Below are positions 1 to 5,852 of a stretch of DNA of 19,702 nucleotides, one piece after another (positions within the stretch are counted from its first letter, which is position 1; each line of letters starts with the position of its first letter). Under the pieces are notes generated by a model that made no database searches, had not been told where the DNA came from, and was given only the letters and a program-made list of their open reading frames with translations. The translations under genes were made by a program, and so were the position numbers. The DNA is from Candidatus Aenigmatarchaeota archaeon (GTDB taxonomy: Archaea; Aenigmatarchaeota; Aenigmatarchaeia; QMZP01; JAFGSV01): NCBI GenBank assembly GCA_020343635.1, contig CP070804.1, positions 362,566-382,267 of the forward strand, written 5' to 3'.

Positions 1-763
1 ACATGACCACTGCATCCTGACAGTTTCGGGGAACACAAACAACTTCGGAGGCTGTATCGTCAAAAATGGTGTTCTTAAGGACATAGTCGAGAAGTCGCCG
101 AAAAACGTGTCGAATCTCATCAATGCCGGACTGTACGTGCTCGACGACACGATATTCCGTGAGCAGGTATCCAAGAGCCCGCGCGGGGAATACGAGATTA
201 CAGATGCGATAAAATCACTGGCCAAGAAAGCCGGGATAAAATCCGTCCGCGGCACCTTATGGGAACCCGTGGCGTATCCCTGGAAGCTTCTGGAAGCCAA
301 TGAGGCCATCTTAAGGCAGGCAGACTCCCTAATACATCCGGAGGCGGAAATAAGCAAGGAAGCCAGGATTGAGGGCCCAGTGGTGGTAGGAAAGGGAGCC
401 GTGCTGAAGAACTGTGTTGTAAGGGCTTACAGCGTGATAGGCGATAATGTTACCATAGGCAACTTCGTTGAAATAAAGAACTCGATAATAATGGAGGGAA
501 CGAAGATACCGCATCTCTCTTACGTGGGTGATTCCGTGATAGGAAGGAACTGCAACTTCGGTGCGGGAACGAAGATAGCCAACCTGCGCTTCGACGACGG
601 AAACGTGAAGGTTATGATAAACGGAAAGAATATGGATTCCGGCAGGCGAAAGCTGGGATGCTTCATGGGGGACAACGTGAAGACCGGAATCAACGTGTCC
701 ATAATGCCCGGAGCCGTGATAAAATCCGGCAGCATGCTGGAGCCCGGAAAAGCGTTTAAGTAA
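1..763 (+). CDS. Bifunctional sugar-1-phosphate nucleotidylyltransferase/acetyltransferase, GlmU-like (5' end missing)
   Basis: The open frame enters the window at base 2 with no start codon, so the N-terminal nucleotidyl-transfer residues lie outside. What is visible is the end of the nucleotidyltransferase domain (NLINAGLYVLDD, then the VAYPWKLLEAN region) followed by a left-handed beta-helix with hexapeptide rungs (IHPEAEI, ARIEGPVVVG, SVIGDNVTIG, YVGDSVIG, GAGTKIANLRFDDG, GDNVKTGINVSIMPGA). This matches the archaeal two-domain enzymes, of the Sulfolobus ST0452 type, that acetylate amino-sugar phosphates and form UDP- or dTDP-sugars in the cytosol for glycan precursors. The precise sugar cannot be read from the sequence. 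The large number of N-glycosylation sequons in the surface protein at the other end of the window suggests this organism needs such precursors, but that link is inference. The GTG at 107 is only an internal codon. Confidence 0.9.
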   Translation, partial: HDHCILTVSGNTNNFGGCIVKNGVLKDIVEKSPKNVSNLINAGLYVLDDTIFREQVSKSPRGEYEITDAIKSLAKKAGIKSVRGTLWEPVAYPWKLLEANEAILRQADSLIHPEAEISKEARIEGPVVVGKGAVLKNCVVRAYSVIGDNVTIGNFVEIKNSIIMEGTKIPHLSYVGDSVIGRNCNFGAGTKIANLRFDDGNVKVMINGKNMDSGRRKLGCFMGDNVKTGINVSIMPGAVIKSGSMLEPGKAFK

Positions 764-773
764 ACATATAAAC
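764..773 (+). promoter_or_regulatory. TATA box for the 795 membrane-protein gene
   Basis: ACATATAAAC is centred 26 bases before the ATG at 795. That is the normal archaeal TATA-to-transcription-start distance, so the mRNA probably begins at or next to the ATG. No Shine-Dalgarno sequence is present. It lies directly after the stop codon of the upstream gene. Confidence 0.6.
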
Positions 774-794
774 CGACATGAGAAATAATTAGAT

Positions 795-1226
795 ATGGCT
801 GATCCGCTTTCATCCCTAACCGGAATAATGGAGCTTTCTCTTTCCAATCCGATGGGACTTATCACGGGTCTTATCCTCTCAACCATTGTCGGCGGTATCG
901 TTATACTGATAATCGTCGAGATACTCGCAAGGAGATTCAACACGCAAATAAGGCCGCTGAATGCGTTCATACTCGCATTCGTGGTGTCACTGATAAACCT
1001 CTTTGGTGTGGTTGCCCTTCTTGGAGGCTTCCTTGCGGCTGTGCCCATGGGAAGCATCATAGTTTTGGTGCTCCCGGTACTCGTATGGATAGTGCTCGTG
1101 AAACTCTTCTTCCGTGATCTGAGTCTGCTCCCAGTACTGATAATCGGTGTTGTAGGCTACTTCGTCAGCATATACATCGTGCCCATTCTGGTTAATATAG
1201 TGGCAGGCTGGCTGCCGACCATGTGA
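795..1226 (+). CDS. Small integral membrane protein, unknown function
   Basis: This 143-residue protein is almost entirely hydrophobic. Four membrane segments can be drawn at about residues 20-44, 55-78, 82-104 and 110-137, linked by short loops. Charged residues (ARRFNTQIR after helix 1; KLFFRD after helix 3) mark probable cytoplasmic loops. I do not recognise a family, and no catalytic or transport motif is visible. The ATG at 795 is supported by the TATA box 26 bases upstream and by the lack of a better start. It is transcribed in the same direction as the sugar nucleotidyltransferase but has its own promoter signal. Base composition resembles the neighbours, so nothing suggests recent transfer. 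It is confidently a coding gene because the hydrophobic pattern is continuous, but its function is open. Confidence 0.75.
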   Translation: MADPLSSLTGIMELSLSNPMGLITGLILSTIVGGIVILIIVEILARRFNTQIRPLNAFILAFVVSLINLFGVVALLGGFLAAVPMGSIIVLVLPVLVWIVLVKLFFRDLSLLPVLIIGVVGYFVSIYIVPILVNIVAGWLPTM

Positions 1227-1395
1227 TGGCTCCAGGCAAGCAGCATGGCTCTTCTTTATTCCAGCCCTTGCACTCTTACATAAACCATTTTCTTACTAAG
1301 GCCATAGTATATCTTTTTAAATGATTTCCTCCAATAGAAGTAATCCGAATGAGGTCACCGAAACCTTTATAAAGGTATAAATTAATTACTATAAA
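1227..1395. other. Intergenic stretch before the orphan lipoprotein gene
   Basis: This is the longest gene-free stretch in the window (about 178 bases to the ATG at 1405). The first half is pyrimidine-rich (around 1247-1290). A short T run at about 1313-1317 could end transcription of the membrane-protein gene. From about 1308 onward the DNA becomes AT-rich and leads into the palindromic TATA region. No tRNA, no conserved RNA fold and no open frame with a start signal was found here. Confidence 0.4.
1363..1376 (+). promoter_or_regulatory. TATA box inside a 14-base perfect palindrome
   Basis: ACCTTTATAAAGGT is its own reverse complement and contains the TATA element TTTATAAA (1366-1373). The purine-rich ACCGAAACC just upstream could be the BRE. 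The TATA centre is 26 bases before the GTG at 1396 and 35 before the ATG at 1405. A repressor binding the palindrome would block the TATA-binding protein. Alternatively the symmetry is only that of a strong TATA box. Confidence 0.55.
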
Positions 1396-1404
1396 GTGAT
1401 AATT

Positions 1405-1887
1405 ATGAGTATGTATACCAATCCTAATATAAGAGTGCATAATCAACGTAATAGTCCTAGCTATATCTCAAAATTTTTAAATGGAGCCGTGGCAGCATTG
1501 GCTACAATTGCACCTATTAGTGGGTGCTATAACGGTCCTGAAAGGTTAGAAGATGCAGAAATAAACAGAATAATTCCTATAGAGTCTGTTGCAGATACTA
1601 CCCAAATGCGTTCAAATCTTGCACATATGAATCAAGGTGACGCTATAGAGCTTGGAGATGGTTCTGTTCTCTGGATATCCAAAAAGCTGGAACCTGAATT
1701 TATGCCGGAAGTAAGCGATTATAGTGATAACGTAGTATACCTTGAATACTTTGGACCGGATGGAAGAAGGGGGGATTACAGTCCTAATAATCCTTTTGGC
1801 AGTCGTGGTATGTTTAACTTAAGCTCATTGCAAAGGGCTGGACTACAAGGAACCCCTGGTAATTTTCTTCCTCCAGAAGACATTTAA
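1405..1887 (+). CDS. Predicted lipoprotein, AT-rich orphan gene
   Basis: The protein has about 160 residues. The frame is open from a GTG at 1396, but GTGAT at 1396-1400 looks like a Shine-Dalgarno sequence for the ATG at 1405, which I prefer. A polar 25-residue N-terminus is followed by a hydrophobic stretch (FLNGAVAALATIAP) ending in ISGC, a lipobox with Cys at residue 41. The mature part is polar and lacks further cysteines; patches such as DAIELGDGSVLWISKK and FGPDGRRGDYSPNNPFGSR suggest a small beta-rich secreted domain. I recognise no family. By-eye GC is about 35-43% per line against roughly 50% or more in neighbours, with AGA, AAA and AAT codons more frequent, which fits a late arrival. 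Its stop overlaps the stop of the convergent methyltransferase gene by 4 bases. Confidence 0.7.
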   Translation: MSMYTNPNIRVHNQRNSPSYISKFLNGAVAALATIAPISGCYNGPERLEDAEINRIIPIESVADTTQMRSNLAHMNQGDAIELGDGSVLWISKKLEPEFMPEVSDYSDNVVYLEYFGPDGRRGDYSPNNPFGSRGMFNLSSLQRAGLQGTPGNFLPPEDI

Positions 1888-2714
1888 TCCAACACTCTGA
1901 AATCCACGCAGATTTTCCATATTCTGGGCCCGTAGGGCAGGATTTTGCGCCTGTCCAGAATCTTTACCTTCTTTTTGGCTTTCTTTGCTTCTTTCCTTAT
2001 TATCTCAAGTGCGCCGTCGTAAAGCTTGTCCTCGTGGTCCCAGTGATAGAAATGGATGACTCCCTTATTTTTGATGCAGCTGAAGGCCACGTCAAGGAAG
2101 CCGTGCGCACCCTTTGGTAGCGGCATGGTGATCCTGTCGAACTTCGTTTTCAGTGAAGTTGCGACCTTCCTCACGTCGCCTAACAGGGGGACCACTTTAT
2201 CCCTGACCTTGTTGATTATTACATTCTGCTCTGCGTATCTGTGCGCGTCCGGATTCATGTCAATCCCGTAAACCTTCTCGACTTTCGGCTGGAACCTGGC
2301 ATATATTATCGGCGAGGGCGAAACCCCGCTGAACATGACCAGTACCTTCTCCCCCGGCTTTATCATTTTCGCTATCCTCTGACGCTCTGTGGATTCCCGT
2401 ACAGAGAAGTATGCCTTCCTGACATCGGTCTTGAACCTGCCCCCGAATTCGGTATGCTCCGTTTCCGTATCTTTACCCAGTATGAGCTCCAGGTCGGAAA
2501 GCCTGTAATCGCCTGAACGTTCGCCCTTCTTGTTGCAGACCGTTTGCAGTCGTGGGTGCGTCTTCTTGATCGCTTCCGCTATCTTCTTCCTGTGCTTTCT
2601 GAGCTCAGCCGGGACCTCTATTATGGCGACATCCCCCACTATGTCGAAGGCCCTGGGTGCAAGCTTCAGTTCCTCCTCAGAAAGAACGTCCTTGAGGGCT
2701 TCCTTCAGCTTCAT
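1884..2714 (-). CDS. Trm5-family tRNA methyltransferase (SAM-dependent)
   Basis: This 276-residue class I methyltransferase probably methylates N1 of guanosine 37 in tRNA, next to the anticodon, or acts in the related wyosine branch (Taw22). An N-terminal recognition part contains FDIVGDVAIIEVP (23-35), typical of Trm5 proteins. The SAM-binding loop reads VMFSGVSPSPI (126-136) where Trm5 usually has MF-x-GVGP. IDMNPDAHRYAEQN (151-164) supplies the acidic residue for the ribose, GDVR follows at 179, and MPLPKGAHGFLD (197-208) is the family's active-site Pro loop. The start ATG (2714) overlaps the RNase HI stop as ATGA and is preceded by GAGG at 2722-2725, so the two genes are translationally coupled. 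It is shorter than typical Trm5 (about 330), mainly in the N-terminal region. The subtype (a, b or c) cannot be set by eye. Confidence 0.85.
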   Translation of the reverse strand: MKLKEALKDVLSEEELKLAPRAFDIVGDVAIIEVPAELRKHRKKIAEAIKKTHPRLQTVCNKKGERSGDYRLSDLELILGKDTETEHTEFGGRFKTDVRKAYFSVRESTERQRIAKMIKPGEKVLVMFSGVSPSPIIYARFQPKVEKVYGIDMNPDAHRYAEQNVIINKVRDKVVPLLGDVRKVATSLKTKFDRITMPLPKGAHGFLDVAFSCIKNKGVIHFYHWDHEDKLYDGALEIIRKEAKKAKKKVKILDRRKILPYGPRIWKICVDFRVLD

Positions 2715-3121
2715 TGCTTCGCCTCTATTTTGTCAAGAATGTCATTCAGCATGGAATCAACGCAGCTTATGTGTTTGTCCTCCCTCTTAACATGAGTATA
2801 TGTGACCTTTTTGAAGTGCCTCTCCTCTTCCCTCACCAGCGCGTGAAGTTCCTTCAGGTGAACCTTCTTTATCTTGTACTTGCCGCTAAGCTGCATGACG
2901 GCAAGCTCGCTGTCCATGGTGCACACAACTTCTCCCTTTCCATGTTTTCTGGCTAGCTTGAGGGCTTTAAGGACGCCCCTGTATTCGGCCACGTTGTTGG
3001 TGGCGGGGCCTATGAACTCGCTGTGGCTCTCCAGCAACTTCCCCCTGGAATCGTATATGAGCAGCGCGAAAGCTGCAGGCCCCGGGTTTCCTCTGGACCC
3101 CCCGTCCGTGAATATCTTCAT
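2711..3121 (-). CDS. rnhA: Ribonuclease HI
   Basis: RNase HI cuts the RNA strand of RNA/DNA hybrids, for example primers and R-loops. From the ATG at 3121 the protein has 136 residues with all four acidic active-site positions in order: D6 (FTDGGSRGNPGPA), E46 (TNNVAEYRG), D70 (TMDSELAV) and D122 (CVDSMLN), plus the HVKRE segment that normally precedes the last Asp. An in-frame ATG at 3130 would add MPA. I prefer 3121 because AAAATAAATT (3141-3150, minus strand) is centred about 25 bases upstream and MKIFTDGG is the usual start of the fold; the other start stays possible because a second TATA-like stretch lies near 3165-3176. It heads a two-gene operon with the Trm5-like gene. Confidence 0.93.
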   Translation of the reverse strand: MKIFTDGGSRGNPGPAAFALLIYDSRGKLLESHSEFIGPATNNVAEYRGVLKALKLARKHGKGEVVCTMDSELAVMQLSGKYKIKKVHLKELHALVREEERHFKKVTYTHVKREDKHISCVDSMLNDILDKIEAKQ

Positions 3122-3140
3122 GGCAGGCATATTTATCCCT

Positions 3141-3150
3141 AATTTATTTT
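3141..3150 (-). promoter_or_regulatory. TATA box for the RNase HI-Trm5 operon
   Basis: Read on the minus strand this is AAAATAAATT, about 25 bases before the ATG at 3121. It sits in a 71-base spacer shared with the divergent endonuclease gene, whose own TATA-like run (around 3162-3175) lies 22-28 bases before its ATG. Confidence 0.45.
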
Positions 3151-3192
3151 ATCCCTCCAACTTAAAACATAAAAAGGTTAGTAATTGGATAG

Positions 3193-4392
3193 ATGAGTAT
3201 GATTGAACTGAGATTTGATCCCAAGAAGGGAATATGGGCAGAGAAGGAGGATGCAGACAGACTCAGGAATAACTCGTTCGGAGAGCAGAAGGGCGACAAG
3301 CTCTGGCTGACGCCTGAGGAGGCTCTCTACGTAGTTGACCTGCAGAACGGGCAGGTCAGGTACGGGAAGAAGTCCCTCGGTTTCAGCGACCTTCTTGCCG
3401 AATTTGCCAGGAAGGAGCCGAGGCTTATGGTTAAGTACAACGCCTACAGGGACTGGAGGGACAGGGGGCTGATAATAAAGAGGTCCTTTGGAAGTTCAAA
3501 GGGCAACAAGAGGGCCAGCCACGTAAAGAAGTATCCAGCCAAGGAAATGAAGATGCCGAAAGCAGGCGCCCGGCTAGTGTGGGACAGAACTTCTGCCATG
3601 GGCGTCATAGAAGACCCGGAAGTTTCAGGAAGGCTTTTTTCAGACTGGTGGCTAGGACAGGTGGGCGTCTACAAGCAGGAGAGAGGGAGCATTCTGAAGC
3701 TGAACTTCTTCGAGACCGTGCTGCTGGCGGAGCACTTCGGACTGAAGGTCCTGGACGCTGAAACCGGGAAGACCATAACGGCAAAGAAGATAATGGACGG
3801 TGTTGCGGAAAAGAGGGAATTCGCGAAGACCATGTACCAGGCTTACGAGGACTGGAGGCTGAACGGTTACATAGTCAAGACAGGGTTCAAGTTCGGGACG
3901 CACTTCAGGATATACTTCCCGGGGGCATCGCCGACCAAGGGCGGCAGTGGGGACAAATGGGTGCACTCCAAGCATGTCCTGCATGTATTCCCGAAGGAGG
4001 AGAAACTGCTCATATCAGAATGGGCAAGGGCTGTCAGGGTCGCCCACGGTGTCAAGAAAACCTTCATACTGGGCATGCCGAAGCTGACGCGCAAGGACTA
4101 CGTCGACTATCCCGCGGACTTCGTGGCCTACAGAAGGAAGAAGGTCGGGAAGGACTGGATAAGGGAGACCCCAAAAGACGGCGCGAGATACCTTCTCGCA
4201 GCAGTAAGCGAGGAGGAGCACATAGGCGGGCAGGAGCTGGCCTCGTTGCTGAAGAAAGCCGAGCTCATGAACCTGAACCTCATACTCTCCATAACTGACA
4301 GGGAAACCGCGATAACGTACTACGCGCTCAACAAGATAAACCTTAAGGGTGCTAAGTACGATTACTATGAAATAGAATGGATGAGACCCTAA
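3193..4392 (+). CDS. endA: tRNA-splicing endonuclease, three-unit fused form
   Basis: It cleaves precursor tRNA at both intron boundaries in bulge-helix-bulge motifs. Three related units are seen in the 399 residues. Unit 1 (about 35-100) keeps the N-terminal fold and YNAYRDWRDRGLIIKRSF but lacks a catalytic half. Unit 2 (about 145-295) is complete: YEDWRLNGYIVKTGFKFG, catalytic Y241 in HFRIY, H258 in VHSK and K288 in VKKTFIL. Unit 3 (about 325-399) resembles a C-terminal catalytic-like half without the triad (ARYLLAAVSEEE to the end). This is the layout of the homodimeric epsilon-2 enzymes known from ARMAN-type archaea; ordinary fused alpha-2 enzymes have about 300 residues. Tyr and His are 17 residues apart against about 11 in Archaeoglobus, because of an inserted Lys/Gly loop (TKGGSGDK). 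The ATG at 3193 has no Shine-Dalgarno; a second in-frame ATG is at 3199. Confidence 0.92.
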   Translation: MSMIELRFDPKKGIWAEKEDADRLRNNSFGEQKGDKLWLTPEEALYVVDLQNGQVRYGKKSLGFSDLLAEFARKEPRLMVKYNAYRDWRDRGLIIKRSFGSSKGNKRASHVKKYPAKEMKMPKAGARLVWDRTSAMGVIEDPEVSGRLFSDWWLGQVGVYKQERGSILKLNFFETVLLAEHFGLKVLDAETGKTITAKKIMDGVAEKREFAKTMYQAYEDWRLNGYIVKTGFKFGTHFRIYFPGASPTKGGSGDKWVHSKHVLHVFPKEEKLLISEWARAVRVAHGVKKTFILGMPKLTRKDYVDYPADFVAYRRKKVGKDWIRETPKDGARYLLAAVSEEEHIGGQELASLLKKAELMNLNLILSITDRETAITYYALNKINLKGAKYDYYEIEWMRP

Positions 4393-4397
4393 ACCGC

Positions 4398-4416
4398 AGG
4401 GGATTGGTGTTCCCCT
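4398..4416. terminator. Hairpin between convergent endA and propeller genes
   Basis: AGGGGA and TCCCCT form a six-base-pair stem around a seven-base loop, starting 6 bases after the endonuclease stop codon. It lies in the 51-base spacer between two convergent genes and could end transcription from either side or stabilise mRNA ends. No long T run follows directly on the plus strand, so the terminator role is uncertain. Confidence 0.4.
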
Positions 4417-4443
4417 TCAGTTTCAAGATCTTCCTGATTCCCC

Positions 4444-5748
4444 TTAAAACTCTTCCTCGCGGGAGTCTATCTGATACTTGCCCTTCTTCTGGTACTGGGT
4501 CGACACCCGGTAAGTTATCTTGGATTTGTACATTTCCGGGGAACCCTCTTCACCTAGATCGATTTCATATCTTTTCTTATCGCTGTCTTCAAGGTATTCA
4601 TCCTCAGATGTACTCTTCACGACAAGCTCGTAGCTCTCAAAGGGTGGTGGCCACTTTGAAGGGGCACCCTGTCCCCTGAACTTCCATATGAGCTTCTGGG
4701 TATTCTTGTGTATGCAGTAAAGGTTGCAGTCGTAGCTTGTAAAGTATAGCCTGTTTCCGTGAATCGTCGGCTTCCACCAATTTGCTTCCTGTGTTTTGAA
4801 CTTCCATAAGATCTTTCCTTTGAGGTCAAGGCAGTACAGGTTTTGATCTTCAGAACCAAAGTATATCCTGTCTTCGTCTATCTCTATCAGCGCCATCGCA
4901 TGGTTTATCCTGAACGTCCATACGGGCTTTCCCTCAGGACTAATCGCGTGTAGAGCGCCTTCCCTGTTGTTGACGTACAGCTTTCCCTTGTGAAAAAGCG
5001 GGCTGGAGTGCATGCCGCCATATGTGCCTGTCCTGAACTTCCATAGAAGCCTTCCTGTGCGAAAATCTATGGCATAGAGATTGTTGTCGAAAGATGGCAC
5101 ATAGACCACGTCATTATGCACAAGCATCAGATATTCGTTGTAAACGTTTCCCTGGGTCTCATATTTCCATATAAGTCTTCCTGTTTTCGCATCAAGACAG
5201 TGTACGAACCTGTCCCAGGAACCGAAAAGTACCGTTTCCTTGTATATAGTCGGCATGGATGGCACCTCTCCCTGGGTTCTGTACTTCCAGAGAAGCTGGC
5301 CGCTCTTTGCATCAAGACAGTAGAGATTGTAGTCATTGGAACCGAAATATAACCTCCCATCATGCACAGTCGCATTGCCCGCGTTCTTGTCCTCTGTCTT
5401 GTACTTCCATAGTAATTCGCCTGTCTCGGCGTCAATCGCATAGAAGTTGTAGTCATAGCTGCCTATGTAAAGGATGCCTTCACTTATTACAGGAGAAGAT
5501 GGTGCGAAAGGTCCTTCAGCTAGAAATTTCCATATGAGTTCACCTGTCTCGGCATTGATGCAATAGACGTTCCTGTCCTGGCAGCCCACGTAAACCCTGC
5601 CCTTGTAGTAGCATGGATGCTGGGCAAAGGAACCTCCCTCGCCTATCCTGAATATCCTGTCAAAGTCCCTGACCTGCTTCATCTCAAAGTTTCCCATCTC
5701 CACAGAGAAATCCCCGAAACCCTCTTCACTGTGCTCTTCCATCACCAT
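4444..5748 (-). CDS. PQQ-like eight-bladed beta-propeller protein, cytoplasmic
   Basis: This 434-residue protein carries eight repeats of about 40 residues from roughly residue 40 to 365. Each is close to the pattern LYFGSxDxNLYCLDAxTGxLLWKF (patterns such as VYCINAETGELIWKF and LYCLDAKSGQLLWKY), the tryptophan-docking repeat of PQQ enzymes and BamB. Eight repeats predict a closed eight-bladed propeller. There is no signal peptide or membrane segment and no lipobox, unlike most PQQ-like propellers, so it should stay in the cytosol; quinoprotein catalytic residues are not evident. A charged tail of about 70 residues (STSEDEYLEDSDKKR, then a Lys/Glu-rich end) follows the last blade and may bind a partner. 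Starts at ATG 5748 or in-frame ATG 5742; a TATA box ending 16 bases upstream supports a leaderless mRNA. A scaffold or ligand-sensing role is only a guess. Confidence 0.85.
   Translation of the reverse strand: MVMEEHSEEGFGDFSVEMGNFEMKQVRDFDRIFRIGEGGSFAQHPCYYKGRVYVGCQDRNVYCINAETGELIWKFLAEGPFAPSSPVISEGILYIGSYDYNFYAIDAETGELLWKYKTEDKNAGNATVHDGRLYFGSNDYNLYCLDAKSGQLLWKYRTQGEVPSMPTIYKETVLFGSWDRFVHCLDAKTGRLIWKYETQGNVYNEYLMLVHNDVVYVPSFDNNLYAIDFRTGRLLWKFRTGTYGGMHSSPLFHKGKLYVNNREGALHAISPEGKPVWTFRINHAMALIEIDEDRIYFGSEDQNLYCLDLKGKILWKFKTQEANWWKPTIHGNRLYFTSYDCNLYCIHKNTQKLIWKFRGQGAPSKWPPPFESYELVVKSTSEDEYLEDSDKKRYEIDLGEEGSPEMYKSKITYRVSTQYQKKGKYQIDSREEEF
4670..5640 (-). repeat. 120-base periodic repeat encoding the propeller blades
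   Basis: The blades are also similar at DNA level. GCATCAAGACAGT occurs at 5189-5201 and again at 5309-5321, exactly 120 bases apart, and GTACTTCCA starts at 5281 and 5401. The repeats are coding and the period equals one 40-residue blade, so they reflect tandem duplication inside the gene and are not a CRISPR array. Confidence 0.75.
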
Positions 5749-5763
5749 AATTCACAGAAAGCA

Positions 5764-5773
5764 TTTTATATTT
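5764..5773 (-). promoter_or_regulatory. TATA box for the propeller gene
   Basis: On the minus strand this reads AAATATAAAA. Its centre is about 20 bases before the ATG at 5748 and 26 before the in-frame ATG at 5742, so transcription probably starts at the start codon itself. Confidence 0.6.
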
Positions 5774-5798
5774 GACTTTTGACGAGTAGCAAGGGAAT

Positions 5799-5807
5799 AC
5801 ATTTAAG
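5799..5807 (+). promoter_or_regulatory. Possible TATA box for the OPT-PanK operon
   Basis: ACATTTAAG is centred 50 bases before the ATG at 5853 and would give a leader of about 20-25 bases, long enough to hold the GGTG ribosome-binding site at 5844-5847. The match to an archaeal TATA box is only moderate. Confidence 0.35.
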
Positions 5808-5852
5808 ACTTCGCGATTTTGAATAGTTAAAAGTTATTTGTTAGGTGTAATC

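Noticed and set aside
329..1060. Long open frame on the minus strand
   Set aside because: It lies opposite the beta-helix repeats of the nucleotidyltransferase and the membrane-protein gene, both with clear protein signatures; its own product shows no family features.
1351..1358. GGTCACC inverted repeat just upstream of the lipoprotein TATA box
   Set aside because: Only three paired bases per arm around one centre base; too short to call an operator.
1227..1404. Search for a tRNA or small RNA gene in the longest gene-free stretch
   Set aside because: No cloverleaf, T-loop GTTC pattern or stable long hairpin was found; only promoter-like AT-rich DNA.
4670..5640. Regular 120-base repeats as a possible CRISPR or satellite array
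   Set aside because: The whole unit repeats in frame and encodes propeller blades; there are no short identical repeats with unique spacers.
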